Assembly (NCBI GenBank): GCA_937927415.1
Contig: CALBDS010000026.1
Coordinates: 1 to 22,346 of the forward strand
Length of the DNA stretch: 22,346 bases
From: an uncultured Rhodospirillaceae bacterium
GTDB taxonomy: Bacteria; Pseudomonadota; Alphaproteobacteria; Azospirillales; Azospirillaceae
Direction: 5' to 3'
Below, piece after piece: positions 13,500 through 20,897 of the stretch (within the stretch, counting starts at the first letter, position 1; every line of letters starts with the position of its first letter). The position numbers were made by a program, and so were the translations under genes. The notes beneath the pieces were generated by a model that saw only the letters and a program-made list of their open reading frames with translations, had not been told where the DNA came from and made no database searches.

Positions 13500-14705
13500 A
13501 TGGGAGAAGCCTTCATCTGCGACGCGGTGCGCACGCCGGTCGGACGCTACGGCGGCACGCTGGCGGGGTCGCGCGCCGACGATCTGGGGGCGGTGCCGAT
13601 GCGGGCGCTGATGGCCCGCAACCCCGGCGTGGACTGGGCGGCGGTGGACGATGTGGTCTATGGCTGCGCCAACCAGGCGGGCGAGGACAACCGCAACGTC
13701 GCGCGCATGTCGGCCCTGCTGGCCGGGCTGCCGGTCGATGTGCCGGGCACCACCGTCAACCGGCTGTGCGGGTCGGGCATGGACGCGCTGGGGATCGCCG
13801 CCCGTTCCATCCGCGCGGGCGAGGCCGACCTGATCGTCGCCGGCGGTGTGGAGAGCATGAGCCGCGCCCCCTTCGTCATGGGCAAGGCGGATTCTGCCTT
13901 TTCCCGCAAGGCGGAGATCTTCGACACCACCATCGGCTGGCGGTTCGTCAATCCCGAGATGAAGCGGCTCTACGGCGTGGATTCCATGCCCCAGACCGCC
14001 GACAACGTGGCCGCCGATTTCAAGATCGGCCGCGCCGATCAGGACGCCTTCGCCCTGCGCTCCCAACAGCGGTGGGCCGCGGCCAACGCGGCCGGGCGCT
14101 TCCGTGACGAAATCGTGCCGGTGACCATCCCGCAGAAAAAGGGTGAGGCGAAGGTCTTCGACACCGACGAACACCCGCGCCCCGACACCACGCTGGAGGC
14201 TCTGGCGAAGCTGAAGGGTGTCAACGGCCCGGACCTCAGCGTCACCGCCGGCAATTCGTCGGGCGTCAATGATGGTGCCTGCGCCGTGATCGTCGCGTCG
14301 GAAGCGGCAGCCCTGCGCCACGGGCTGACGCCGCGGGCGCGCATCGTCGGGATGGCGGCGGCGGGGGTGGCGCCGCGGATCATGGGCTTCGGCCCGGCCC
14401 CGGCGGTGCGCACCCTGATGGCCCGCACCGGCCTGTCGCTGGACCGCATGGACGTGATCGAACTGAACGAGGCGTTCGCGGCCCAGGCGCTGGCGGTGCT
14501 GCGCGGTCTGGGCATCCCCGACGACGCCCCGCACGTCAACCCCAACGGCGGCGCCATCGCCATCGGCCACCCGCTGGGCATGAGCGGCGCGCGGCTGGTG
14601 AGCACCGCCATGTACCAGCTGGCCCGCACCGGCGGGCGTTACGCGCTGTGCACCATGTGCATCGGCGTGGGCCAGGGCATCGCCATGGTGATCGAAAAGG
14701 TGTGA
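13500..14705 (+). CDS. paaJ: beta-ketoadipyl-CoA thiolase PaaJ/PcaF
   Basis: A 401-residue thiolase with nucleophile C90 in RLCGSGMDALG, H357 in IAIGHPLGMSGA, and the acid-base C387 in CTMCIGVGQG. The motif order and length are those of 3-oxoadipyl-CoA/3-oxo-5,6-dehydrosuberyl-CoA thiolases. It acts twice in the pathway, first releasing acetyl-CoA to give 2,3-dehydroadipyl-CoA, then cleaving 3-oxoadipyl-CoA to succinyl-CoA and acetyl-CoA. The ATG at 13500 follows GAAGGAG; the open frame 16 codons upstream lacks thiolase similarity. The stop codon lies in a 14-bp tandem duplication. pcaF of the protocatechuate branch is the alternative; the surrounding genes favour paaJ. Confidence 0.92.
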   Translation: MGEAFICDAVRTPVGRYGGTLAGSRADDLGAVPMRALMARNPGVDWAAVDDVVYGCANQAGEDNRNVARMSALLAGLPVDVPGTTVNRLCGSGMDALGIAARSIRAGEADLIVAGGVESMSRAPFVMGKADSAFSRKAEIFDTTIGWRFVNPEMKRLYGVDSMPQTADNVAADFKIGRADQDAFALRSQQRWAAANAAGRFRDEIVPVTIPQKKGEAKVFDTDEHPRPDTTLEALAKLKGVNGPDLSVTAGNSSGVNDGACAVIVASEAAALRHGLTPRARIVGMAAAGVAPRIMGFGPAPAVRTLMARTGLSLDRMDVIELNEAFAAQALAVLRGLGIPDDAPHVNPNGGAIAIGHPLGMSGARLVSTAMYQLARTGGRYALCTMCIGVGQGIAMVIEKV

Positions 14706-14718
14706 TCGAAAAGGTGTG
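14691..14718 (+). repeat. 14-bp tandem duplication across the paaJ stop codon
   Basis: ATCGAAAAGGTGTG occurs twice in direct succession (14691-14704 and 14705-14718), followed by the first four bases of a third copy. The first unit encodes the last thiolase residues and most of the stop codon; the second is non-coding. It looks like a recent replication slip that left the protein intact. Confidence 0.85.
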
Positions 14719-14777
14719 ATCGGGTGCCGGTCCCGGTGCCCGATTAAACGACTAATAAAAGGACGGAGAGGAACCCC

Positions 14778-15920
14778 ATGAAGACGCTTGCGAAGACCCT
14801 GGCCTTCTGTGCCGCCACCCTGCTGCCGCTGATGGCGCAGGCGGCGGAGCCGATCCGCATCGGTTCGGTGCTGTCGGTGTCCGGCCCCGCCGCCTTCCTC
14901 GGCGACCCGGAAGCCAAGACGCTGGAAATGTACGTCGCCCAGATCAACAAGCAGGGCGGCGTGCTGGGCCGCGAGGTGAAGCTGGTCCATTATGACGACG
15001 GCGGCGACGCCAGCAAGGCCAACGGCTTCGCCAAGCGTCTGATCGACGACGACAAGGTGGATTTCCTGGTCGGCGGCACCACCAGCGGCTCCACCATGTC
15101 GATGGTGCCGCTGGCGGAAAAGGCCGGCATTCCCTTCATCTCGCTGGCCGGTGCCGTGGTGATCGTCGAGCCGGTCAAGAAGTGGGTGTTCAAGACCCCC
15201 CATTCCGACCGCATGGCGGCGGAAAAGGTCTTCGTCGATATGCAGAAGCGCGGCATCACCAAGGTGGCGCTGTTGTCGGAAACCAGCGGTTTCGGCCAGT
15301 CCGGCAAGAAGGAAACCGAGGCGGTGGCCGCCAAGTACGGCATCACCCTGGTCGCCAACGAAACCTATGGTCCTAAGGACACCGACATGGGGCCGCAGCT
15401 CACCAAGATCAAAAACACCCCCGGCGTGCAGGCGGTGTTCGTCTTCGGTCTGGGCCAGGGTCCGGCCATCGTCACCAAGAACTACCGCCAGCTTGGCATC
15501 GACCTGCCGCTCTATCAGTCGCACGGGGTGGCGTCGGATGAGTTCCTGAAGCTGGCCGGTCCGGCGGCGGAGGGTGTGCGCCTGCCGTCACCGGCCCAGA
15601 TCATCGGCGACAAGCTGCCCGCCGACGATCCGCAGAAGCCGGTCGTCACCGCCTACAACGCCGCCTACAAGGCCGCGTACAACGAGAGCACCTCGACCTT
15701 CGGCGGCTACGCTTACGACGGGCTGATGCTGATGGTCCAGGCGGTCACCGCCGCCGGCAGCACCGACCGCGCCAAGGTCCGCGACGCGCTGGAAGCGACC
15801 AAGGGTCATGTGGGGGTCAGCGGCACCTTCACCATGTCGCCCACCGACCATATGGGGCTGGATCTGTCGTCCTTCCGCATGCTGGAGGTGAAGAACGGCG
15901 ACTGGGCGCTACTGCCCTGA
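14778..15920 (+). CDS. ABC transporter periplasmic substrate-binding protein (LivK family)
   Basis: A 380-residue type I periplasmic binding protein of the branched-chain amino acid (HAAT) family. It has a cleavable signal peptide (MKTLAKTLAFCAATLLPL, with likely cleavage after AQA at about residue 22). The mature protein begins AEPIRIGSVLSVSGPAAFLGDPE, the LivK-type N-terminal fold, and later has GYAYDGLMLMVQAV typical of the family. Members near aromatic catabolic genes bind aromatic acids rather than amino acids, so phenylacetate or a related aryl acid is the inferred ligand. GGAGAGGAA precedes the ATG. It is the first gene of a five-gene transporter set (SBP, two permeases, two ATPases) following paaJ by 72 bases. 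Confidence 0.88.
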   Translation: MKTLAKTLAFCAATLLPLMAQAAEPIRIGSVLSVSGPAAFLGDPEAKTLEMYVAQINKQGGVLGREVKLVHYDDGGDASKANGFAKRLIDDDKVDFLVGGTTSGSTMSMVPLAEKAGIPFISLAGAVVIVEPVKKWVFKTPHSDRMAAEKVFVDMQKRGITKVALLSETSGFGQSGKKETEAVAAKYGITLVANETYGPKDTDMGPQLTKIKNTPGVQAVFVFGLGQGPAIVTKNYRQLGIDLPLYQSHGVASDEFLKLAGPAAEGVRLPSPAQIIGDKLPADDPQKPVVTAYNAAYKAAYNESTSTFGGYAYDGLMLMVQAVTAAGSTDRAKVRDALEATKGHVGVSGTFTMSPTDHMGLDLSSFRMLEVKNGDWALLP

Positions 15921-15952
15921 TTGTGGCCTGACACTACCGCGGGAGACGGGCG

Positions 15953-16828
15953 ATGCTGACCGAATTCTTTCAGTACCTTTTTTCCGGCATTACGGTCGGG
16001 GCCACCTATGCCATGGCGGCGCTGGGCTTCACGCTGATCTACAACGCCAGCAACGTCATCAACTTCGCCCAGGGTGAATTCATCATGCTGGGCGGCATGC
16101 TGGCGGTGCTGTTCACCCAGGCGGGGCTGCCGCTGCCGGTGGCGGTGCTGCTGGCGGTGGTGGTGCCGACGCTGGTGGGGGTGCTGGTGGAAAAATCGGT
16201 GATCGAGCCGGTGAAGGGCGCCGATACCGTGAACATCATCATCATCACCATCGGCGCCTCGCTCGTCATCCGCGGGCTGGTGCAGGTGACGCTGGGCAAG
16301 AACGCCCGCGCCTTGCCCGCCTTTTCCGGCGAAGCCCCCGTCACGCTGCTGGGGGCGGTGCTGCCGTCGCAAAGCCTGTGGGTGATCGGCGTCACCGCCC
16401 TGGTGGTGGCGGGGCTGTGGTTCTTCTTCAACCGCACCATGGGCGGCAAGGCGATGCTGGCCACCGCCATCAACCGCACCGCCGCCCAACTGGTGGGCAT
16501 CAACACCGCCTGGGTGCTGACGCTCAGCTTCGCCCTGTCGGCGGGGCTGGGGGCGCTGGGCGGGGTGCTGGTTACCCCGATCACGCTCACCGCGTACGAC
16601 GCCGGGATCATGCTGGGGCTGAAGGGCTTCGTCGCCGCGGTGGTGGGGGGTCTTGGCAACGGCATGGGTGCGCTGGTCGGCGGCCTGCTGGTCGGCGTGC
16701 TGGAGGCCATGGGGGCCGGATACCTGTCGTCGGCCTACAAGGACGCGGTGCCGTTCGTGCTGATCCTCCTGATCCTGTTCTTCATGCCGCGCGGGCTGTT
16801 CAGCGCGAAGACCACCGAAAGGGTGTAA
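15953..16828 (+). CDS. livH: ABC transporter permease, LivH type
   Basis: A 291-residue inner-membrane permease with about eight hydrophobic segments and the LivH N-terminal pattern GATYAMAALGFTLIYNASNVINFAQGEF at about residues 16-43. The cytoplasmic coupling region includes AINRTAAQLVGIN. It forms the translocation pore with the LivM-type permease encoded two bases downstream. GGGAGACGGG precedes the ATG. Family membership is certain; substrate specificity is inferred from the paa genes upstream. Confidence 0.92.
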   Translation: MLTEFFQYLFSGITVGATYAMAALGFTLIYNASNVINFAQGEFIMLGGMLAVLFTQAGLPLPVAVLLAVVVPTLVGVLVEKSVIEPVKGADTVNIIIITIGASLVIRGLVQVTLGKNARALPAFSGEAPVTLLGAVLPSQSLWVIGVTALVVAGLWFFFNRTMGGKAMLATAINRTAAQLVGINTAWVLTLSFALSAGLGALGGVLVTPITLTAYDAGIMLGLKGFVAAVVGGLGNGMGALVGGLLVGVLEAMGAGYLSSAYKDAVPFVLILLILFFMPRGLFSAKTTERV

Positions 16829-16830
16829 CC

Positions 16831-17763
16831 ATGCGCGACCCTCGACACCTGGGGCTTGCCGTCCTGGCCGCGGTGCTGGCGGTGCTGCCGTTCGTGCTGC
16901 CCAACAGCTTCTATCTGGATCTGGCGATCCGCATGGCGATCAACGCCATCGTCGTGCTGGGCCTGAACCTGCTGATCGGCTTTGCCGGGCAGATCAGCTT
17001 CGGGCACGCCGGGTTTCTCGGTATCGGCGCCTATGCCTCGGCGGTGTTGCCCACCCATTACGGGGTGCATCCCATGCTGGCGCTGGGCGCCGGGGCCGCC
17101 GCCGCGGGGGCGCTGGCGGCGGCGGTCTCCTATCCCATCTTCAAGCTGAAGGGCCATTATCTGGCCATGGCGACCTTGGGGCTGGGCATCATCCTCAACA
17201 TCGCCTTCCGCAACGAAGCGGCTCTGACCGGCGGGCCGGACGGAATGCCGGTGCCGTCGCTGGAGCTGTTCTCCTTCACCCTGTCCAGTGACCGGGACTG
17301 GTATTGGGTGGTGGCGGCGCTGCTGGTGGTCAGCGTGTGGGCGTCGTTGAACCTCATCGATTCCCCCTTCGGCCGGGCGTTGCGGGCGCTGCACGGGTCG
17401 GAGGTGGCGTCCAAGGTGGTGGGCGTGGACATCGCCCGCTACAAGATGGCCATCTTCGTCATGTCCGCCGTGTTCGCCAGCATCATGGGCAGCATCACCG
17501 CCCATTACGTCGGCTTCGTCACCCCCACCGTGTCGGAATTTTTTCACTCCATCGAACTGGTGACCATGGTGGTGGTGGGCGGCATGGCGTCGGTGTTCGG
17601 GTCGCTGGTGGGGGCGGTGCTGCTGACGGCGCTGCCGCAGATTCTGGCGACCTTCGAAGGCTGGGAGACGGTGGCTTTCGGCGCGATCCTCATCCTGTTC
17701 ATGATCGTGCTGCCGCGCGGCCTGGTGCCGACGCTGGCCGCCCGGCTGGGAAAAGGCGGTTGA
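16831..17763 (+). CDS. livM: ABC transporter permease, LivM type
   Basis: A 310-residue inner-membrane permease. LivM hallmarks are LNLLIGFAGQISFGHAGFLG (about 46-65), LKGHYLAMATLGLG and the coupling-helix region GRALRALHGSEVASKVVGVD. It pairs with LivH to form the heterodimeric channel. The ATG at 16831 comes two bases after the livH stop; the open frame extends well upstream over livH but only as a shadow. It is followed by livG after three bases. Confidence 0.92.
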   Translation: MRDPRHLGLAVLAAVLAVLPFVLPNSFYLDLAIRMAINAIVVLGLNLLIGFAGQISFGHAGFLGIGAYASAVLPTHYGVHPMLALGAGAAAAGALAAAVSYPIFKLKGHYLAMATLGLGIILNIAFRNEAALTGGPDGMPVPSLELFSFTLSSDRDWYWVVAALLVVSVWASLNLIDSPFGRALRALHGSEVASKVVGVDIARYKMAIFVMSAVFASIMGSITAHYVGFVTPTVSEFFHSIELVTMVVVGGMASVFGSLVGAVLLTALPQILATFEGWETVAFGAILILFMIVLPRGLVPTLAARLGKGG

Positions 17764-17766
17764 CCC

Positions 17767-18528
17767 ATGGCCCTGTTGGACATTCATGATCTGTCGATCG
17801 CGTTCGGGGGCGTCAAGGCGCTCCAGCACGTCAGCTTTTCCATCGACAGCGGCATCGTCTATTCCGTGATCGGCCCCAACGGGGCGGGAAAGACGACGCT
17901 GTTCAACCTCATCACCGGCGTCTACACCCCGACCTCGGGCGAAATCCGGCTGGACGGTGCCGCCATCCACGGGCGTCCGCCCAACGAACTGGCCCGTCGC
18001 GGCATGGCCCGCACCTTCCAGAACCTGCAGATCTGCCTGAACATGACGGCGCTGGAAAACGTCATGGTGGGCGCGCACCTGCGGCTGGACCGCAACCTTG
18101 TGAAGGCGGCCTTGCGCTGGCCCTCCATCCGCCGCCGCGACGCGGACCTGCGGGACGAGGCGGCGGAGCTGATGCGCTTTGTCGGGCTGGACCGCTACAC
18201 CCGCGCGCGGGCCGATTCCATGCCCTATGGCGCGTTGAAACGGCTGGAGATTGCCCGCGCCCTGGCGATGAAGCCGCGCATCCTGTTCCTGGACGAACCC
18301 GCCGCCGGCCTCAACCCCACCGAAACGCTGGAAATCGACGCGCTGATCCGCAAGGTCGCCGCCACCGGCGTCACGGTGGTGCTGGTCGAACACGACATGA
18401 AAATGGTCATGAGCCTGTCCGACCGCATCCTCGTCCTCGACTATGGCCGCAAGCTGGCCGAGGGCACCGCCGCCGAGGTCCGCCAGGACGCCAACGTCAT
18501 CGCCGCCTATCTCGGTGCCCACGCATGA
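17767..18528 (+). CDS. livG: ABC transporter ATP-binding protein, LivG type
   Basis: A 253-residue ATPase. Walker A is GPNGAGKTT (36-44), the Q-loop glutamine is Q85 in RTFQNLQIC, the LivG-style signature region is PYGALKRLEIARAL, Walker B is ILFLDEP with D176 and E177, and the H-loop is H209 in LVEHDM. The signature reads YGALKR rather than the more usual SGG/YGxQRR pattern, which is within the variation of LivG proteins. It binds the permease pair from the cytoplasmic side together with the LivF-type ATPase. It overlaps the following gene at ATGA. Confidence 0.93.
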   Translation: MALLDIHDLSIAFGGVKALQHVSFSIDSGIVYSVIGPNGAGKTTLFNLITGVYTPTSGEIRLDGAAIHGRPPNELARRGMARTFQNLQICLNMTALENVMVGAHLRLDRNLVKAALRWPSIRRRDADLRDEAAELMRFVGLDRYTRARADSMPYGALKRLEIARALAMKPRILFLDEPAAGLNPTETLEIDALIRKVAATGVTVVLVEHDMKMVMSLSDRILVLDYGRKLAEGTAAEVRQDANVIAAYLGAHA

Positions 18529-19841
18529 GCCTCATCGAAAAGCCGGAGGCCGCACCCATGCTTGCCCTCACCACCATCACCGACGAACACCGCAACCTCT
18601 GGCGCCTGACCGTGACGCTGGAGGCGGTGGCCGACGACATCGCCGCCGGAGCCGCGGTTGACCCGGCCTTCTTCGCCGCCGCCTTCGACTACATCGACCA
18701 GTTCATGGACGGCTGCCACCACGCCAAGGAGGACAACCACCTCTTTCCCGCCGTCCGCCGCCGGACCGATCGGGCCGACGCCGCCATCGACCGGCTGCAG
18801 GCCGAACACCGCAACGGGCCGGAGGTGCTGGTCGCCTTGCGCCGTCACTTCGCCGGGCCGCACCCGGACGGGGAGGCGCTGGCCGCCCTGCGCACCTACG
18901 CCCAGGTGCTGCGCGCCCACATCGCCACCGAGGAAAAAGAGGTGATGCCGCTGGCCCGCGCCGTGCTGACGGCGGAGGATTGGGCGGAGATCGACCACGC
19001 CTTTTCCAGCCACACCGACCCGGTGTTCGGCCCCGCGGCGCGGGACGAGTTCCGCGCGCTCTACCACCGCGTTGCCAGTCTGGCGCCGGATTCCGTCGGC
19101 CTCGGCACCGCGGTACAGGCGGAGGCAGACCATGACGTCCTGCTGCGCATCAGCGGCCTGGAAAGCAGCTATGGCCGCATCCGCGCGCTGAAGGGCATCG
19201 ATCTGGAGGTGCGCCGGGGCGAACTGGTGGCGCTGGTTGGCGCCAACGGTGCCGGAAAGACCACCTTCCTGCGCGCTTTGTCGGGGGTGCAGCCCATCGG
19301 CGGCGGCCGCATCGTCTTCGATGGCGCGGACATCAGCCGCCTGCGCGCCGACCTGCGGGTGCGCCGCGGCATCTGCCAGTCGCCGGAAGGGCGGCAGGTG
19401 TTCGGCACGCTCAGCATCGAGGACAATCTGCGTCTGGGGGCCTACACCCGCACGCCCGCGGATGCTGAACCGGACCTGCGCCGGGTCTATGCCATGTTCC
19501 CGGTGCTGGAGGAAAAGCGCCGCCTGCCCGCGGGCACCCTGTCGGGCGGGCAGCAGCAGATGCTGGCCATCGGGCGGGCGCTGATGGGACGGCCCAAGCT
19601 GCTGCTGCTGGACGAGCCGTCCATGGGGCTGGCGCCGTTGCTGGTGCAGGAGGTGTTCAACGTCATCCGCCGCCTGAAGGAGGAGGGGATGACCATCCTG
19701 CTGGTGGAACAGAACGCCTTCGCCGCACTGGCAATCGCCGACCGCGGCTATGTGCTGGAAACCGGAAAGGTGACCCTGACCGGCAGCGGGCAGGAACTGA
19801 TCGGCAATGAACAGGTGCGGTCGGCCTACCTCGGCATGTGA
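18525..19841 (+). CDS. livF: hemerythrin-LivF fusion: ABC transporter ATPase with N-terminal HHE domain
   Basis: A 438-residue protein, about 200 residues longer than a normal LivF. Residues 15-185 form a hemerythrin-like domain with a full set of likely diiron ligands: H22, H65xxxE69, H95 and H132xxxE136. Residues 205-438 are a complete LivF ATPase: Walker A GANGAGKT (239-246), Q285, LSGGQQQ (339-345), Walker B LLLLDEP (D363, E364) and EQN at 395-397. The frame is open throughout. At the joint, GGAGG (19121-19125) and an ATG (19132-19134) with 6-base spacing are out of frame; one added C after them would read MTSLLRIS, a perfect free-standing LivF start. So either the fusion is real or a single base is missing. 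The ATGA start at 18525 overlaps livG; ATG 18558 has a better GGAGG. O2 sensing is inference. Confidence 0.8.
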   Translation: MSLIEKPEAAPMLALTTITDEHRNLWRLTVTLEAVADDIAAGAAVDPAFFAAAFDYIDQFMDGCHHAKEDNHLFPAVRRRTDRADAAIDRLQAEHRNGPEVLVALRRHFAGPHPDGEALAALRTYAQVLRAHIATEEKEVMPLARAVLTAEDWAEIDHAFSSHTDPVFGPAARDEFRALYHRVASLAPDSVGLGTAVQAEADHDVLLRISGLESSYGRIRALKGIDLEVRRGELVALVGANGAGKTTFLRALSGVQPIGGGRIVFDGADISRLRADLRVRRGICQSPEGRQVFGTLSIEDNLRLGAYTRTPADAEPDLRRVYAMFPVLEEKRRLPAGTLSGGQQQMLAIGRALMGRPKLLLLDEPSMGLAPLLVQEVFNVIRRLKEEGMTILLVEQNAFAALAIADRGYVLETGKVTLTGSGQELIGNEQVRSAYLGM

Positions 19842-19846
19842 TCCCT

Positions 19847-19923
19847 GTCGAGGGGATCCTCCCCTCGACGCTCCCCGGCAGGGGCCGGCGGCCCCTGCAC
19901 CCCCCCTGTACCCCATCGATGGG
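19847..19923. repeat. cluster of three palindromes, REP-like
   Basis: Between livF and the hydratase gene lie GTCGAGGGGA/TCCCCTCGAC (19847-19856, 19860-19869), GCAGGGGCC/GGCCCCTGC (19878-19886, 19890-19898) and the 12-base palindrome CCCATCGATGGG (19912-19923). Three perfect inverted repeats in 77 bases look like a dispersed palindromic element or a processing/termination signal. There is no T-tract. The last palindrome is 6 bases before the hydratase start and could hinder ribosome loading. Confidence 0.5.
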
Positions 19924-19929
19924 TGGATG

Positions 19930-20718
19930 ATGTACGACACTCTTGAACTTACCATCGACAACGGTGTGGCCACCGTCTGGATGAACCGGCCGGAGGTGCA
20001 CAACGCCTTCAATGCTCAGCTTATTGCTGACCTGCATGCGGCGTGCGTGGCGCTGGACGCCGATCCGTCCGTGCGGGTGGTGGTGCTGGCCGGGCGGGGC
20101 AAGAGCTTTTCCGCCGGGGCCGATCTCACGTGGATGAAGCAGGCCGGCGAGGCGGGGGAGGAGGAGAACCGCGCCGACGCCCGCCGCATGGCGCTGATGC
20201 TGCGCGCGCTGGCCGAAGTGTCGAAGCCGACCATTGCACGGGTTCATGGGGCCGCACTGGGCGGCGGCATGGGGCTGGCGGCGGCGTGCGACATCTGCAT
20301 CGCCAGCCGGCAGGCGGTGTTCGCCACGTCCGAAGTGCTGTTCGGCATCATTCCGTCGGCCATAAGCCCCTATGTGCTGCGCGCCATCGGCGAACGGCAG
20401 GCGGGGCGCTATTTCCTCACCGCCGAACGGCTGACCGCCGAGCGCGCCGCCCAGCTGGGGCTGGCGCACGAGGTGGTGCCGGCGGACGAATTGGACACCG
20501 TGATCGCCGCCATCACCCTGTCGCTCAAGCGCGGCGGGCCGCAGGCGCAGACGGCGGCCAAGGCGCTGATCCGCGGTGTTGGCACGCGCGCCGTGCCCGA
20601 CGCGGTGGTGGACGACACCGCCCGCCGCATCGCCGCCCTGCGCGCCACGGCGGAGGCGAAGGAAGGGCTGGGCGCCTTCCTCGACAAACGGCAACCGGCC
20701 TGGATCGCCGACGGCTGA
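19930..20718 (+). CDS. enoyl-CoA hydratase/isomerase family protein, LiuC-like
   Basis: A 262-residue crotonase-family protein. The oxyanion-hole segments are FSAGADLTWMKQ (60-71) and HGAALGGGMGLAAACD (106-121). Of the two hydratase glutamates, the second is present (E135 in TSEVLFGIIP), but the position of the first is Gly115. The same pattern (GGGxGL, SEVxxGxxP, ISPYV, RYFLTAE) is typical of methylglutaconyl-CoA hydratase LiuC. In this cluster it could serve as 2,3-dehydroadipyl-CoA hydratase (PaaF role), as the oxepin-CoA hydrolase that PaaN lacks, or in leucine breakdown. Sequence favours the LiuC subfamily; position favours a paa role. ATGs at 19927 and 19930 are both possible. It ends at a strong terminator. 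Confidence 0.82.
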   Translation: MYDTLELTIDNGVATVWMNRPEVHNAFNAQLIADLHAACVALDADPSVRVVVLAGRGKSFSAGADLTWMKQAGEAGEEENRADARRMALMLRALAEVSKPTIARVHGAALGGGMGLAAACDICIASRQAVFATSEVLFGIIPSAISPYVLRAIGERQAGRYFLTAERLTAERAAQLGLAHEVVPADELDTVIAAITLSLKRGGPQAQTAAKALIRGVGTRAVPDAVVDDTARRIAALRATAEAKEGLGAFLDKRQPAWIADG

Positions 20719-20796
20719 CGGTCCGTCCTGATCCTTCGGGTTTTCTCGTCACGTCCCCCGCTTCTGTCTCACTCCCGTGGACGGTTTGCGGAACCT

Positions 20797-20830
20797 GGGC
20801 CGGGTGTTTCGGCACCCGGCCCGTTTTTTT
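20797..20830 (+). terminator. intrinsic terminator ending the paa/transport operon
   Basis: A perfect 10-bp stem, GGGCCGGGTG (20797-20806) and CACCCGGCCC (20813-20822), with loop TTTCGG, then G and seven Ts (20824-20830). It lies 78 bases after the hydratase stop and separates it from the chemoreceptor-like gene. Confidence 0.92.
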
Positions 20831-20897
20831 CCGGGCGGCATCGCTTCCGGCGCTGGGGCGTGATCCATGCAACCGCTTGAAACGACAGGGGGAACCC

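Noticed and set aside
13107..15524. 805-codon minus-strand open frame over paaK, paaJ and the binding protein, and a similar 836-codon frame at 7385-9895
   Set aside because: Their His/Arg/Gly/Gln-rich translations are typical antisense shadows of GC-rich genes; the plus-strand frames encode well-known enzymes.
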